Assembly: GCA_000231825.2 (NCBI GenBank) | Contig: JH720326.1 | Span: 1-64,000 of the forward strand | Direction: 5' to 3' | Source of the DNA: Tetrahymena elliotti 4EA | Taxonomy: Eukaryota > Ciliophora > Oligohymenophorea > Hymenostomatida > Tetrahymenidae | Length of the DNA stretch: 64,000 nucleotides | In this document: positions 1 through 12,922 of the stretch, piece after piece | Layout of the letters: each line of letters opens with the position of its first letter | Position numbering within the stretch: the stretch's first letter is position 1 | Notes under the pieces: model-generated | What the model was told of the DNA's origin: nothing | Seen by the model: the letters and a program-made list of their open reading frames with translations, nothing else | The model's database searches: none | Position numbers and translations under genes: made by a program

Positions 1-178
1 TCTTCTAAAACATCTTATTTCCAGGGTCTAAAATTTTTAACTATTTAAAATTAAGCTAAATTTCTTTCAAATATTTAGGACTTTGGCTAGGTAGGGATTT
101 AATGAAGAAAAAAGACATTTTTTTCAAAGCTCTAGAAATAATAGTAATCAACGATATAAAAATTCTTCTCTCAAATGA
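1..178 (+). CDS. probable 3' end of a gene running in from the left
   Basis: The first bases read as coding (SSKTSYFQ) up to about position 24. A possible intron follows, ending at the TTTAG near position 80. A second coding-like stretch rich in Arg, Gln, Asn and Ser then runs to a TGA at 176-178 (...NSSNQRYKNSSLK-like tail). The inferred donor (GTCTAA) is not the usual GTAA, so the splice is doubtful; an unspliced reading stops at about position 103. No function can be assigned. Low-complexity polar tails like this are common at the C-termini of ciliate proteins. Confidence 0.3.
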
Positions 179-2247
179 ATTTTTCTATGATTAAAATATT
201 TAAAGTTTCAAATTATATTTTTCTTCTTCACTTCCTCTATGTTTTTTGAAAATTTGTTTGAAATCAGATTATTAAAATTATTTTGTATAGAATTTATTTT
301 AAAAAAAGTGTATTATTCAGATTTAAGAAATTAAACTTATTTTTAAAAAGGAGAGTACAATATAAACAAAGTTGATTTATTTTTAATATTAAAATTACAT
401 TTAGTTTTTATATTACAAACTTCTACTTAAAAAACATTTAACTTTAATTAAGAATTCTTTTTATGTTGTTAATTTCATTTATTAAGCAACTCCCTCAATT
501 TAGATTTCACTAAATAAGACACATGTTTATTGAATTATCTAATTTTAAGGCTTATTTAAAGTATTTAAACTTAGTTTTAGAAATTAGCAAAATTATAGTT
601 AAAAAAGTAATTTAGGTTGAATGTAGAGCTATTATGATAAAATGTATTCGTATTTAAGTAAACTATATAAAAAATTATTTGCGTAAATTGTGTAAATCTA
701 TCTATCTCTCTAAATATTTTTGTTTCAAGGATCTTGTCTGTTAAAATTGTGAGCAATAATATTCTTAAGCTTATTTTTTTTAGATGAATTAATTTATATT
801 TCTGTTGGATTTTTTTCATTCAAGCAAGGGCTTCTCTCACTGCAGCCAATTAAACAGTAAAAAAATTATTTATTTAATTCAGTATTGGCACAATTATTTT
901 TTAAAGCACAATTTAGTGATTAATCAGTACAATTTTTTAAAAAACAATCTAATCCTGCATTTAATTTATCAACACAATCTTATTCAAGAATGTTTTCATA
1001 TAATGAAGGAAGATAGCAAATTTAAAACTCACATTGTTCTTGACAAGAATAAGCTTAATAAGTAAACTATATTTAGCATAGTAATACTATTCCTATTATT
1101 AAATAATATTTACTGTTAATCATATTGTTACTAATTCAAAACTATTAAAAATCTGCTACTCTAATGATTCTACTTTTAGTAAATTCAAACAAAAAAAAAT
1201 TAATTAAATCAATTATCATAAATAGCTAAAATGATAAAAAATAACTAAAAGGTATTAAATAATCAATTTTAAAAACTAAAGCATAAATCTAGATTTTTTA
1301 TTTTTAATGAAAGTATTCAAATTCAATATTTTTAAAAATCTATGAAGTAATATTTTAAAATAAAAATTTTTAACATGATAACTACCTTAAAAATGTAATA
1401 AGAAATAATGAGAACCTAATATTTTTAATTTTAAGATAAAATTTGATGGTATCAAATAATTATTATTCTTTATTATTCAACAAAAACAGAATTTGATTAC
1501 TAAATTAAAATAAATAAAATATTCATCAAAAAATTAATTAATTTTTTAGTAAAGATGAATATAATTTATCTTCATCATTATATCATTACTCTAAAAATAT
1601 GATCAAAAATAATGAGGAATGTATTGTAATCAAATAAAATTTTTTATTATTCACAGTGCAACAAAAACACTATCTGAATATTTATTATCATAAGTTATTT
1701 AAGAATTTTAAATTAATTAATTTTAAAACAAGTTAAAAGATTGATAATCTTAATGATTTATTGTTTTACAACTTAAATTGTATTAAAATTAATAAAATGT
1801 TAATTTTTTTTGCTAACTAAATTTGTCAACATAAATTTAAAGATAATTTGAATAAACTGTAAAAAATCATTAAAATGCAAAATTAATAAATTTACTTTCA
1901 TTTTTTATTAAATATTTTATTTTAAATCTTACTGGGTCTTAACAAAACAATAATAAAAAACGAGATTTAGATATCTAGTAATATAGTAGGTGATTAAAAA
2001 GACCAAAAATAAATTTTTGAAGGGTCTATTGAATAAGAAAAAATAAATTAGAATAATTTAACTTATATCATTTTTTTTGTAAAATAAGCCAGAGACTTTC
2101 TTTTTTTTTTTTGATTACTTCATTGATAAAAACCAAACTTTATTAATATCAAAGAATTTTGCTGAATTTTTTTATTTTTTAATTAAAACTAGAATTAAGA
2201 TAATTAAAATCTGCATCTAAAATATACAAAAGTCAACAAACAGATAG
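179..2247. other. AT-rich intergenic stretch with one possible degenerate coding patch
   Basis: Mostly long A and T runs with no convincing gene. At about 790-1060 the plus strand is less biased and open in two frames at once. One has an ATG at 805 (about 86 residues before the first TAA). The other, without an ATG, reads more like protein (LAQLFFKAQFSDQ, NLSTQSYSRMFSYNEGRQQ) and ends at a TGA near 1040. It may be a gene remnant or a lone exon; its identity is unknown. The minus-strand open frame at 577-819 looks like chance. Confidence 0.4.
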
Positions 2248-4341
2248 ATGATCTAGGATAATTCTTCATTTAGATAAAGAAACATTTATAAAGCGAATTA
2301 GCTTCAATCATAAGATAGCAATGATAAATCAAAGGCGTTTGAAAACTTAACTTAAAAAAATAAATCAAACGATATGAGCATCTCATAAACCCTAAAATAG
2401 TCAAAATATTCATAATTATCTTCAGACTAATCTCCTAAAATGGCCAATCAAAGCTCTAATGATAAAATGCCTTTAATAAATAATAACAATTCATATGTCA
2501 ATAAAAATAAATTTAAAGATAAATTGTTCTTTCACTAACAATTCTCTAAAGATCTTATAGAAACGAAAAGTTAGAGAAAGTAGTATAGCCTTGGTTCAAG
2601 CCCAATGAATAAACCATTTGATTTAGATCAATCACAAGGCAACAACACAAATTCAGCTTTTTTCTGTATTTAAAATCAAGAACAATCTTTTTAGAAGTCA
2701 TAAGGAAGGCTCATCTATACTTCTTAAAATTTTGTTAACTTTTTAAAAGATAAAGTTAGATAGTCTTCTCCATCTCAGTAAAAAGTTTCTATATACTCAG
2801 AGGAGTCTTCACAAATACTAGAATAAAGCATACACCTACTTAATATGGCAGATTCAAGATTCTTGAATTTAAACCAGCAAAACTAAATTGAAAATGAGGA
2901 GTCATCTTAATAGAGCTAACAAAAATACTTTTATTCTCCAGGTAAATATTTAAGCATGTTAAACAATAAATTTAATCCATTAATGATTATTTATGTGAAT
3001 ATAAAATTGTAAGAATTTGTTTAATTTGATAACTTCTACTTTTTATTAATAAAGTTTTGAGAGAAAATAATAAAGAGTAGATTACTTTGATTGAAAATAA
3101 GTTTGAGTTCTTTAAGATTGATTGCTAAGATAAAATATTTCCTCTATCAATTTAAGTGATAAAATTGACAGGATAATTTAAAATATATTGGTCTTTATCC
3201 AATCCAACTCCTGGTACAAGTTTATGCTAAAAAAAGAACTTTGGCTGCATAGATGTTGCTAAGGAGTAATCATGGAAAATAGATCTTGGGTAGATTTAAA
3301 AAGACTCATTGAAAAAACCTCAATTTGTTTTTCTTGGATTTTGTTCATAAAATTACAATTTTGTAGAAATAAAATTCTGGTTTACTAGTAAAAAGTATTA
3401 TGAAATTATCAATTAAAAAACTAAAAATATTTAAAATAGATTTAAATTTATAAAAATATCGAAAGATGAAGCTATCTGTTGATCAATTAAGAGATACCAG
3501 CAATCCAAAAGTTAATGTAAGATATGAGTTAAAAAGAAAAGAAAAGTCAGAGATAGACTTTAATTAGCAGCAAGAAGAAATATGTAATTTGATCAATTTC
3601 AATTTAAAATCTACAAAAAAATTACTTTTATTAAATTAAAGATTAAATTTACTTGAAAAGGAGAGAAAAATTAATTCAACAAAGCAAATTTGGAGACATA
3701 ATAAATCATAATAGAAAAAAGGTTTCAGACTTTGCATAAGAAAAAAGATAAAAAATGATGGAATCAGTATTATTTCTTTATTTAATTAATTATGTTTTAA
3801 TGTGTTTTATAAGCAATTTCTAGAGAAAAACCAGCATATCCAAGAAGTAAACTAGAAAAAATAAATAATAGAAACTGAATGTGTTAAGAAAAAGGTTCAA
3901 AATATTTTATAAAGAGCAATACAAAGAATAGTGAAGCAAGATAATTAGAATAAGGAGTATTAAAAAGTACTTTTTAAGAAACAAACTATGGAATGGCTCT
4001 AAATTATTTCATTATTCTAGCTTGCAGAATAAATTAAAAATAAAATTTAAGTAAATAAATATTAACTTTTAAACTAAATAAATAATTCTTTCTATCTATC
4101 ATCAAGTAATAAAAAAAATTAAAAAACTTGGCTCGAAAAGATTAGGGAATAGTCAAATCTTTCCTTAAAAACTTTAGGACTACTATCTTATAAAAAAACC
4201 GTTTTTTACCTTAAATTTAAGATTCAAAGAAGTAAATTTAATATTTCTATTTCTATTTGTTTTGAAAAGATTAAGTTTTCGTAATTGGAATATTAGAATA
4301 TCATTTAATAAATTAAATAAATTATCTTGATCTTTTTCTGA
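2248..4341 (+). CDS. hypothetical protein, 642 aa, Ser/Gln/Asn-rich head and coiled-coil-like tail
   Basis: Not recognised. Three exons (2248-2941, 3055-3387, 3440-4341) total 1929 nt and close in frame at the TGA 4339-4341. Both introns are AT-rich GTAA...AG (113 and 52 bp). Residues 1 to about 230 are low-complexity and polar (many Ser, Gln, Asn, Lys). Residues about 232-345 are less biased and may fold: they contain IKLTGQFKIYWSLSNPTPG, CIDVAKEQSWKIDL and FVFLGFCSQNYNFVEIKFWF. The C-terminal half is rich in Lys, Gln, Ile and Leu, with heptad-like spacing (NLINFNLKSTKKLLLLNQRL) and an IQ-like patch (LQRAIQRIVKQ). No signal peptide or membrane segment is evident. The first ATG after upstream non-coding sequence was taken as start. 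The exceptionally AT-rich end could hide a further intron. The downstream neighbour is the carboxypeptidase, with no sign of shared function. Confidence 0.6.
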
Positions 4342-5543
4342 TTATTTTAAACTCAATTAATAGCATATTAAAAAATAATTTATTTGGATAATTTCTAAGA
4401 AATTTTCTTATTTATTAATGATTAATTTATTTAATCTAGTTAAGTAAATGAGGTGGAAGATTAGCCAGTTTCTTGTGTTTCATGAATGAAAATGCTTAAA
4501 TTTATTTCAACTATTTTAAATGATAAATAATATTCATTTAGATGATTTTATTGAGGATGATATTTGGAAAAAAATAATTAATTTAAATAAATTCTTAACA
4601 AATAGCATAAAAAAAACAAATTAACTTGTATTGATTTATACTTATTCTCTTTGTTTTCAACTTTTAGAAGTTGTTGATAATTAAATAGAAATTTTTATAA
4701 TTTTTGTTGAGCGTAATTAATTGAAATAATAATTGGAGTTTGTGAAATATTAGTTACAGATATATCAGATAATATTGATGTAATAATTGCTTAATAAAAA
4801 TTTGATAATCTAAATCAAATTATGACTTAATTTTTCTTTTTAGAATCAATTCTTTTATATTTAGGTAAATAATTTATAAAGACAAAATTAAGTTTATCAA
4901 TTAGAGGATATATATGTATTTTTTGTTTATTTTTTTAAAGACAATCTCTTATTTTTAACTAAATAAATAAATTTTGTCTTGCTTTCTGTATGATATCCTG
5001 AGTTGTGCTCTTATATCTTATCCATTAAATTAGGTTTTGAATAATTTCCAAATCTATTCATCCATTTTCTATTTATAATTGCTTATTGAGAAGTTGAAAT
5101 ATTTTCAAAAATGAATTAGTTGATTTATAATTTGAAGATTAGTTTTTTTAATAAACAGATTATTACCTAAGTTAAAATTGAATTTCATCAATTAGTGCAA
5201 TGAATTACTAAATATATTTTTATACATGAAATTGTAAGTCTTTTTTCCTAAATTTAGAAATTTTACATTGATATTTATTTATATTTTGTATGGCTTTTTA
5301 TTTTTTATAACAAAAATCCATTTATTTCGAATTATGATGCAAATGATATCAATTCAGATCAATCAATGATAAAAGAATAAGCTCATAAATCAATCAAAGG
5401 AAAGAGCTTTAGGATCGTTGTAATTATTCTGTAAAAATTCTTTTATAATTGGAAGAAGGCGATTTAAGAAATTCATTGGAGATCTTTAAAAGTAAAACAA
5501 ACAAATTTAATTAAAAATATTAGATTAATCAAGATATTAATAA
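4342..5543. other. intergenic region upstream of the carboxypeptidase gene
   Basis: 1.2 kb of AT-rich DNA. No open frame with protein-like composition was seen on either strand, and no recognisable promoter motif stands out. It holds the 3' flank of the 2248-4341 gene and the promoter of the 5544 gene. Confidence 0.5.
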
Positions 5544-7192
5544 ATGAGAAAGTTAGTCCTCGTTTTGGCTCTTTTGAGTTTGGCTCTCGCTGACAAAAAT
5601 CCCATCTTCTTAAACGAAACTTACAACACTGGTTTCGTTAAGGTTAGAAAGGATAGTGATATCTTTTACTGGTAATTCGACTCTCGTTCAAACCCCTCCA
5701 CTGATCCCCTCGTCATTTGGTTGAATGGTGGCCCTGGTTGCTCTTCTCTCACTGGTCTTTTCGCTGAAAATGGTCCCTTCAAGGTCAATGATGATCTTAC
5801 CCTCACTTCTAATCCCTACTCTTGGAACTCCAACGCCAACGTCATCTTCGTTGACCAACCCGTCGGTAAGAATGAAGATCTTTTTACATCATTTTTGCTA
5901 CTAATAATTATAATTTGCATTCAAAAATCAAATCCAAACAATAGTATAAATCAAATTGAATTATTAACATAAGAAATATATATAACCTAAGATTAATTAA
6001 TTATAAATTTTAAAATGCTTTGTCTCTTAAAATAATTCATTCTCTTCTTATCTAATAGGTACTGGTTACAGCAGAGTCGGTTTCAATGAATTCACTCACA
6101 ACGAAACTCAAATCGCTGAAGATTTCTACTAATTCTTACTCGGTGTTTATGGTCGTTTCCCTCAATTCAAGGGTAAGAAACTCTTCATCACTGGTGAATC
6201 TTATGCAGGACACTACATCCCCGCCATCAGTGCTAAGATTGTTTCTGAAAACAACTAATGGATCAAGCTCGCTGGTTCTGCCATCGGTAACGGTTTGGTA
6301 AGATATTTTTATTATTTCATTCTCTAAAAATACCCCATGTGAATGTGAATAACTACACATAAATAATTCAACAAATTGCTAATATTATTGAAACCGTGCT
6401 CATTCTAATTAATTCATTATTATATAGGTTTCTCCTTACTAATAATATCCCGAATATGCTAACTTCGCTTATGAAAACAACTTGATCGGTAAACTTAAAT
6501 ACGGTATCTTAAAGGGTGCTTTCTGGGCTTGCCAATAATTAATTAAGACTGGTGTCTCTTGGTTAACTACCATGGAAGAATGTCAATTAGGTGTTACTAG
6601 TATCTTAGGTAACCCCTTGAAGCCTAAATTCAATGTTTACGATATCAGAGACAAGTGTTCTACCCCTCCTCTCTGTTACGATTTCTCTAACATTGACAAG
6701 TTCCTTGCTTTACCTGAAGTTATCCAAGCTCTTGGTACTCAAGGTAGAAAGTGGGTTGAATGTGCTAAGCCCGTTCACTTGGCTTTGACTGCTGACTGGA
6801 TGTTAGATCTTTCTCCTCAAGTCTCTTACCTCTTATCTAAGGGTGTTAAGGTCCTCGTTTACTCTGGTGACCAAGATTTCATTTGCAACTGGAGGTAAAT
6901 TATAAATTTCTTTGTTATTAAAATCTTTTATTTCAAAAACCTAAATCTTACTTAAACATTTTTTTTCTTATTCTACAGAGGTGGTGAAAAGTGGACCCAT
7001 GAACTCTAATGGAGCAAACAAAAGGAATTCTAACAAACCCCCTACTCCTAATGGTAAAGCTATGGTGCTTTCAAGACTGTTGACAACTTCACTTTCTTGA
7101 GAGTCTACTAAGCTGGTCACATGGTTCCCATGGATCAACCCCAAGCTTCTCTTGAAATGCTTAACCTCTTCATCAATGGTCAAAGCTTCTGA
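5544..7192 (+). CDS. secreted serine carboxypeptidase, peptidase family S10
   Basis: Removes single residues from peptide C-termini; family members work in lysosomes, phagosomes or outside the cell. Four exons (5544-5865, 6059-6297, 6428-6894, 6979-7192) sum to 1242 nt, 413 aa, a normal S10 length. Residues 1-16 ([16 protein letters not shown]) form a signal peptide. Family landmarks follow in order: [20 protein letters not shown] (oxyanion region, about 60-80), [14 protein letters not shown] (across intron 1), GESYAG with the nucleophile Ser at about 155, [10 protein letters not shown] with the catalytic Asp at about 335-337, and [11 protein letters not shown] with the catalytic His at about 390. 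All three triad members are present, so the enzyme should be active. Gln is encoded by TAA as well as CAA. Exons are clearly GC-richer than neighbouring genes and prefer C-ending codons (AAC, TTC, ATC, ACC), the pattern of strongly expressed ciliate genes. Confidence 0.95.
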
Positions 7193-8942
7193 AGAGCTTT
7201 TTGAAGAAAAATACTTAAATTAAAAAATTTTTATTTCTATAAAACTTAACAAAGTTTCTTAATAAATTAAAAAATGTAAGATTAATGTGTACTCATTATC
7301 AAGTAATCAACCAATAACTTTCTCTTCAAAACAGCAAACAAATAAATAAACAATATTCTAATAAATTCTTAAATTTATGTTTAGTTTTAGACTTAAAATA
7401 CATCTTTTTAAATTCTTTTCTTGAAATGTAAATTTGCCAACTTCAAATCATAAATTCTTTAAAAGAAGCTCATATTTAGCTATTCAATTAATAAATATCT
7501 TTTTAAAGATTCATTAAAACTCAATGCATTAACAGATATTTTATTTTTATGATAGATTAATTTCAAAAAAGTTATTTTAGTAAATTTTAAAGTCTATTTT
7601 TTTTATTTGAAAGGTTTCAAAAAAGGTTCAATTTTTTTGAAGCAAAAGAACACTAAAATTGAGAACTAAAAATGTAAACTTTATTTATTTATCTAAATCT
7701 ATTTTATAAATACCATAAATCTACCACTTTCTCTCCAAATAAATAAAACAACATATCTTTTGAATTCTCAAATTAAAGCTTTTTTCTCAAACTTCAAATT
7801 AAATTTCTAAAAAACTTGAGATTATTTTGGAAATCCTTTATATTTTATAATAATAATAAAATATAAAGAAAAAAATACAAGGTAAATAAATAAAATATGT
7901 TAATTTTTACAAAATTGTATTTTTTTAAAAAGGAGAGTTGAAAAAATTATCTATTTATTTTATCTTGTAATTAAAGTTTCATGTATTTTTGGTAAATAAG
8001 AAAACTAGCTAGCCATTATCAAATCCCAAAAATTATTTTAATTTTAACCTAGTTACTTGAAAGAAATAGCATGTTGGTAATTATTTTATGCATATACTTT
8101 TTTCTATTATTTTATTTAATAATAAAAATATAAAAATTTAATTAAAGAAGATTAAGCATTAATATAGAGAAAAAGCACTTATAAAGAAGGAAGTACCTGA
8201 TTCAGATACTTTTATTTTAAAAATAATATTTTTATTTTTTCAATGCATTACAAAATCAAGGGTAAATATTTTAATTTGTTTAATTATTTTTGTTTTTGAT
8301 GAATTTATCAAAAAATTTTCTATTAAACAGTACAATTGATCAATTTATCAGAACTTTTATTCAAAAGATATATATATTTATCAATCTTTTTTTACTTTAA
8401 CTTAATTTTGATTTTCACGGTATTTTGGCATATTTTCAAATTTGTGAATCAAAAATTTTTTATTAGAAAAATTTAAAAGGATATGCATTTGGATCTAGAG
8501 TGTTTAAATTTGAAAGAATTCCAACAATCTAGACTCAAATTATGCTATCTTGTTAAATAAAATTAGTATGAATTTCTTTTTAAATTTTAATTAAATCTAA
8601 TAATTGATTGTTTTTGTTTTTGATGAATTTATCTAATTTTTTTCAATTAAACAACACACACAATAGAAAAGAAAATTAGTAATAATTATTAATTTAATAA
8701 TACAAGTACTAAATAGAAAAAAAAAATAATAATAAAAGAAACACCTTTTAATGAGTTCAGGTTAAAAAGATAATGTAAAATTTAAGATTAAATTAGTATC
8801 AATTTCAAATAAAATTAATTAAAAAATAAAAAAAAGTATTTATAATCTCGCATTCCTCTTAGCTCAAGAAAAAAATATTTCTACAAGTATGTATTTATTC
8901 GCTCATCACAATCTCTTTAATTTATTAAATTAAATCATGAAG
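7193..8942. other. intergenic region before LRR1, possibly holding its unresolved first exon
   Basis: AT-rich. A short motif (TTTTTGTTTTTGATGAATTTATC followed soon by ATTAAACA) occurs twice, near 8289 and 8609. An ATG at 8483 begins a short LRR-flavoured stretch (MHLDLECLNLKEF...) that could be a 5' exon of LRR1, but no splice site joins it convincingly. Nothing else was seen on either strand. Confidence 0.4.
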
Positions 8943-11900
8943 ACTTTCTGAAATATGTGAAAATCATAATTCTGAATTGAGCAATCTTACATAGTTAATA
9001 ATTAATTTGAAGTAATTTAAACTTAGATTATTATGAATGCTTTTTATTTATAATTAATTAGTTTTTTGTTACAAAAATTTATCAATTATAATCCTTATTT
9101 GTTTATAAAAAGTGAAAACTCAATAAAAGAAAAAGGTCTCATAGAAATATGTTAAAATCTTGCAAATTGTAAACAAATGACAAGTTTAATTCTAAATTTA
9201 TCGTAATTAAAAACTATCGATTATTGAGCACTAAAAATAGTATTATAAATCCTAACTATTTATTTTAGTGAAAATCATATTTCTGATGAAGGATTCTAAA
9301 ATAAACCTCTGAAATCATGTTTTCTTAACTTAAATTTTTTAAGGATAAACTTAAGGTAATTTTCATTACACTTTATTTATTTTTTAATTTCTAAATATAA
9401 CAATTTTTTTTGTTTGAAGAATCCTCTCGTCAAATCAAGAACAAACTTTTTCTTTTTAAAAATCAAATAATGAAAAAATTAATAATGATTAATTTTAAAT
9501 TTCTAATTTTGGAGGAGAAAAAATGATTTTTGAAGTTCCTAAAATTTTAAATATTTGATATTATTTTAAGAAAAAATTTATTTTTAAATAAAAGTCGCAA
9601 TCAGATTCAATATAAAGGGGTATGCCACTTAGCTAAGACACTCCTTCAGTGTGAGAATTTAAAGAATTTGGTACTCAATTTGAGGTTTTCAATTTCTTAG
9701 TATAAAGGATAATATTTATAATGCTTTTCAAAAATATTTATTAAAAAAGTGATAACATTTTAGATTCTAAAGGAGTAAATAAACTATCATCAAGAATTGC
9801 CAAATTATAGAAACTTATTTCCCTCTCACTTTACTTAAGGTCTAATTGAATATTAATTTTCAAAAGCTTGATATTTTTTTTTACTTTTGTTATTAAATAT
9901 TTTTTTAAAGAGGAAACAATATTGATGATCAAGGAGTCTTAATCATTGGAAGTAAAATTGCTAAATGCACAAATCTAGAAAAGCTTTTGATTAGTTTTAA
10001 GTAAAGTATTTGTTAAAATGGCCTATAAATAAAAATTTTTAAATATTACAAAGTTTTAACAATGTGAAACCATAGACTGTAGAAGAGTTCTTTGCTAGCT
10101 TCAGGGCCTTAGGAAATATTAAAGAAATAATATTTGACTTTGAGTAAATAAATAAAAAAATTTCTCCCATAAAACATAAATTCTAATAAGAATAAATTCT
10201 TAGATATCATAGAAACTAATGGCTGGAATAGTTTAAATCTAGAGTCTAACAGATCTTCAGATACAATTAATGTAATATGAATTAATTTTTATGAGATTTT
10301 TCATTTATATAACTCATTTACTTAATCAGATAGCTAAGCACTATAATTTTAGTTTATTAATCATACATACTATAAAATTTTATTTATTATGTAGGCATTT
10401 GTTTATTTAATTCAAACATAATTAAAAATTTTTAATTAATTTATTAAAGTTATGTTTATCTTTACTTTTTTTAGTAATTTGTAGGCTTGATATTTTTTAA
10501 AACTATATTGTAAATAAAAAGGAATGACTTAAATGAAAGAGATCTCAAAGATATTGGAGAAAAAGTAGGATAATTACAAAATCTAAAATCCTTGAAGATC
10601 ATTTTTTAGTACATTTTATTTGATGAAAAAATAAAAATAAAAAAAATTGATAAAACAGCTACATTTTTACTGGAGTTTAAGAAAAAAATTTGTTTCCTTA
10701 TTTAAAAAAATGTGCAAATCTTGAAGAATTTGAGCTTTCAACTCACTTCAATGAAGATAAATATTCTCATAAAACAGATGCTATAGACTTAAATAATTGT
10801 CTGCATAATTTAAGAAACCTTAAAAAATTAAAGATTAATATTCTGTAAGTTTAATAATTTTATTTTTTATTTAAATTAAACAAACATTTTTATATCAATA
10901 ATAGAGAATCCTTTTTTAGTAAACAAGGTTTCTGCGATTTTACTAAATCAATATCCTGCTTAAAAGAATTAGAATATTTGGAATTATTTCTCATGTAAAT
11001 TGTATTTAACCTTTTTTTAAAAAAATAAGAGTATCTATCTATTATTATAAAGGGATTTAACATGTGATCAAATGTCTAAAGTTAGTGCAGGAATTGGTTA
11101 ATGTAATAAGCTTATTGAAGTGAAATTTGATTTCGAGTACATTCTATTTTTAACACTTTTTTAATTTTTTATGGATAAATAAAATATAATCAAAAATATA
11201 AAGTTTAATTGGCTAAATTTTATTTAGAGCTTGAGTTATGAGAAGTGTTAAATATTTAAATATCATTATTTTAAAATAAAAATATTTAAAATTATATCTT
11301 TAATGAAATTCAAAAAGAAATGTTTGAATAAATTTAACTTATTTAATTTCACTATTTTTTTTTATCATAAAAGAGGAACTGATTTAGGTGATACAGAAAT
11401 AGTAGATTTAGGAGAAAGTTTAAGTTAAAGCTAAAATCTGAAAAAAGTTTCTATTAACTTTAAGTAATTAAATTTTTTTAGTTTAGATGAAATAAAAGTT
11501 TTCTCGATTTCAAAAAATTTAACTATTTAATATAAATGATTAATTTAAGACAGCTTTAATCCATTAAGGGTATTTGCTATTTAAAAATCTTATAGTTTAT
11601 TAATAGAAATAATTTTTTTATGAATATCTTAAGAATTTAAAAATACAATTTCTTTCCACTATATAATATTGTGTTAAAAACGTAAAAATAATTTAAAAAA
11701 AAAAATAATACTATGAAGAATAATTAAAAATATTGTGAAAAAATATTTTAAATTTGAATATCTAATTTTATTTATTAAATAAATTAAAGCCATAATTAAG
11801 TAACAGATGATGGCTTGCTTTCCTTTCTTGAAGTATTATCAAAAGCTATTTTTATTGAAGAATTAAATCTTGATCTTTAGTAAAATAATTGAATAATAAA

Positions 11901-12331
11901 TTAAATATCATAAATTTTATTTAAATAGGCATAATATTGTAGGTTCAGATGAACCATCATAGATTGGTTTAGGACTAAGTCTTTTAAAAAATTTGAAGAC
12001 TTTATAACTTAACATGAGGTACCTTACCTACTTCCCTTCCTATTTTCTTATTATTCAAATTATTTTATAATTTTTTTATCTGTTAATAGTAATACTGATA
12101 TTGATGATAAAGGAGCTCTTTAATTAGGTAGAAGTCTAAGAAATTGTGAAAATCTTACAAATCTTAAGTATGACTTCGAGTAAATCTTAATTTTTAGTTC
12201 AGCATTAAACTATTGAAACTTTTAATTTATTTAGATGCTGTGATAATTTGAAAGAAGGCTTTGATTAATTTGAAGTTGAAATAAAAAAGATAAAAAGATT
12301 AGTCAATATGAAATTTTTATTAAATTATTGA
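8943..12331 (+). CDS. LRR1: leucine-rich-repeat protein built from one-repeat exons
   Basis: RNI-like LRR protein; such repeats form a curved surface that binds other proteins. The partner is unknown. Exons found: 8943-9011, 9113-9202, 9269-9355, 9595-9684, 9750-9839, 9911-10000, 10054-10143, 10191-10271, 10522-10608, 10659-10844, 10905-10994, 11053-11136, 11374-11463, 11790-11879, 11929-12018, 12090-12179 and 12235-12331. Every internal exon is a multiple of three (mostly 90 nt), begins with one base completing a codon and ends with two, and encodes one repeat of the form N-I-x(2)-x-G-x(3)-L-G-x(2)-L-x(2)-C-x-NL-x(2)-L-x-L-x-L. The 186-nt exon holds two repeats, as if an intron was lost. The last exon ends RLVNMKFLLNY-stop, similar to the LRR2 end. 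Repeats are more diverged than in LRR2, so this copy is older or less homogenised. The 5' start is unresolved, and gaps such as 11137-11373 may contain decayed repeats. No kinase or membrane domain was seen. Confidence 0.7.
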
Positions 12332-12922
12332 GTTATTTTTCCTTACTATTTAAATTTATAATACTTTTATTTTAAAATCATTTTTATTTTGTATAAAAAT
12401 AATTCCTTCATTATCAAATTAAATATTTAAAACTCAAAACATTTTTGATTAGAAATATTTGTTTGAGTTAAAGACTTCATTTAATTATTAAAATTAATAT
12501 TTCATTAGTTTTTTTTATGTATATAATAAATTAAAGTATTTTCATAATTTATTCAAATGCTTTAAACAGTGATGTTGTTTTCTTTCTTTCTTAGATTGTA
12601 TTAATATTTAATTATGTAAACAAAACATCAGGTTTATGCTAAAAAATAGGTTAATTTAAATAAAATTCAAAGAAGATAATATGAGGCTTTTTCATAAACA
12701 TAGTTAATCTAAATAAAACTTTTTAAAAATTAATTTTTTTTGCTTTAATTGAAAGTTTGTTTAAGTAACATAAGAATTAATGAATAGTAAATTTATTGAT
12801 TAATTATCGATGGTTTGTTTAATAAAATATAGTAATAATAATAATAAGTAGATAAAAATTTATTTTTTTTTTATAACAAAGTTTCTCAATCTCTATCAAA
12901 GCTTAACTTTAAAAAGCTCTAA
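12332..12922. other. intergenic region between LRR1 and channel 1
   Basis: 591 bp of AT-rich sequence with no supported gene. Same-strand spacing between an LRR gene and a channel gene; the channel 1 promoter must lie here. Confidence 0.5.

Noticed and set aside
577..819. Minus-strand 80-codon frame near the left end
   Set aside because: Composition is Ile/Leu/Phe/Asn/Lys as expected from random AT-rich DNA, and no motif was seen.
6136..6360. Minus-strand open frame of 74 codons over the carboxypeptidase gene
   Set aside because: It is antisense to exon 2 and intron 2 of a clear S10 protease, and its protein has no independent support. The same applies to 6968-7183 on minus and to 6086-6301 on plus in another frame.
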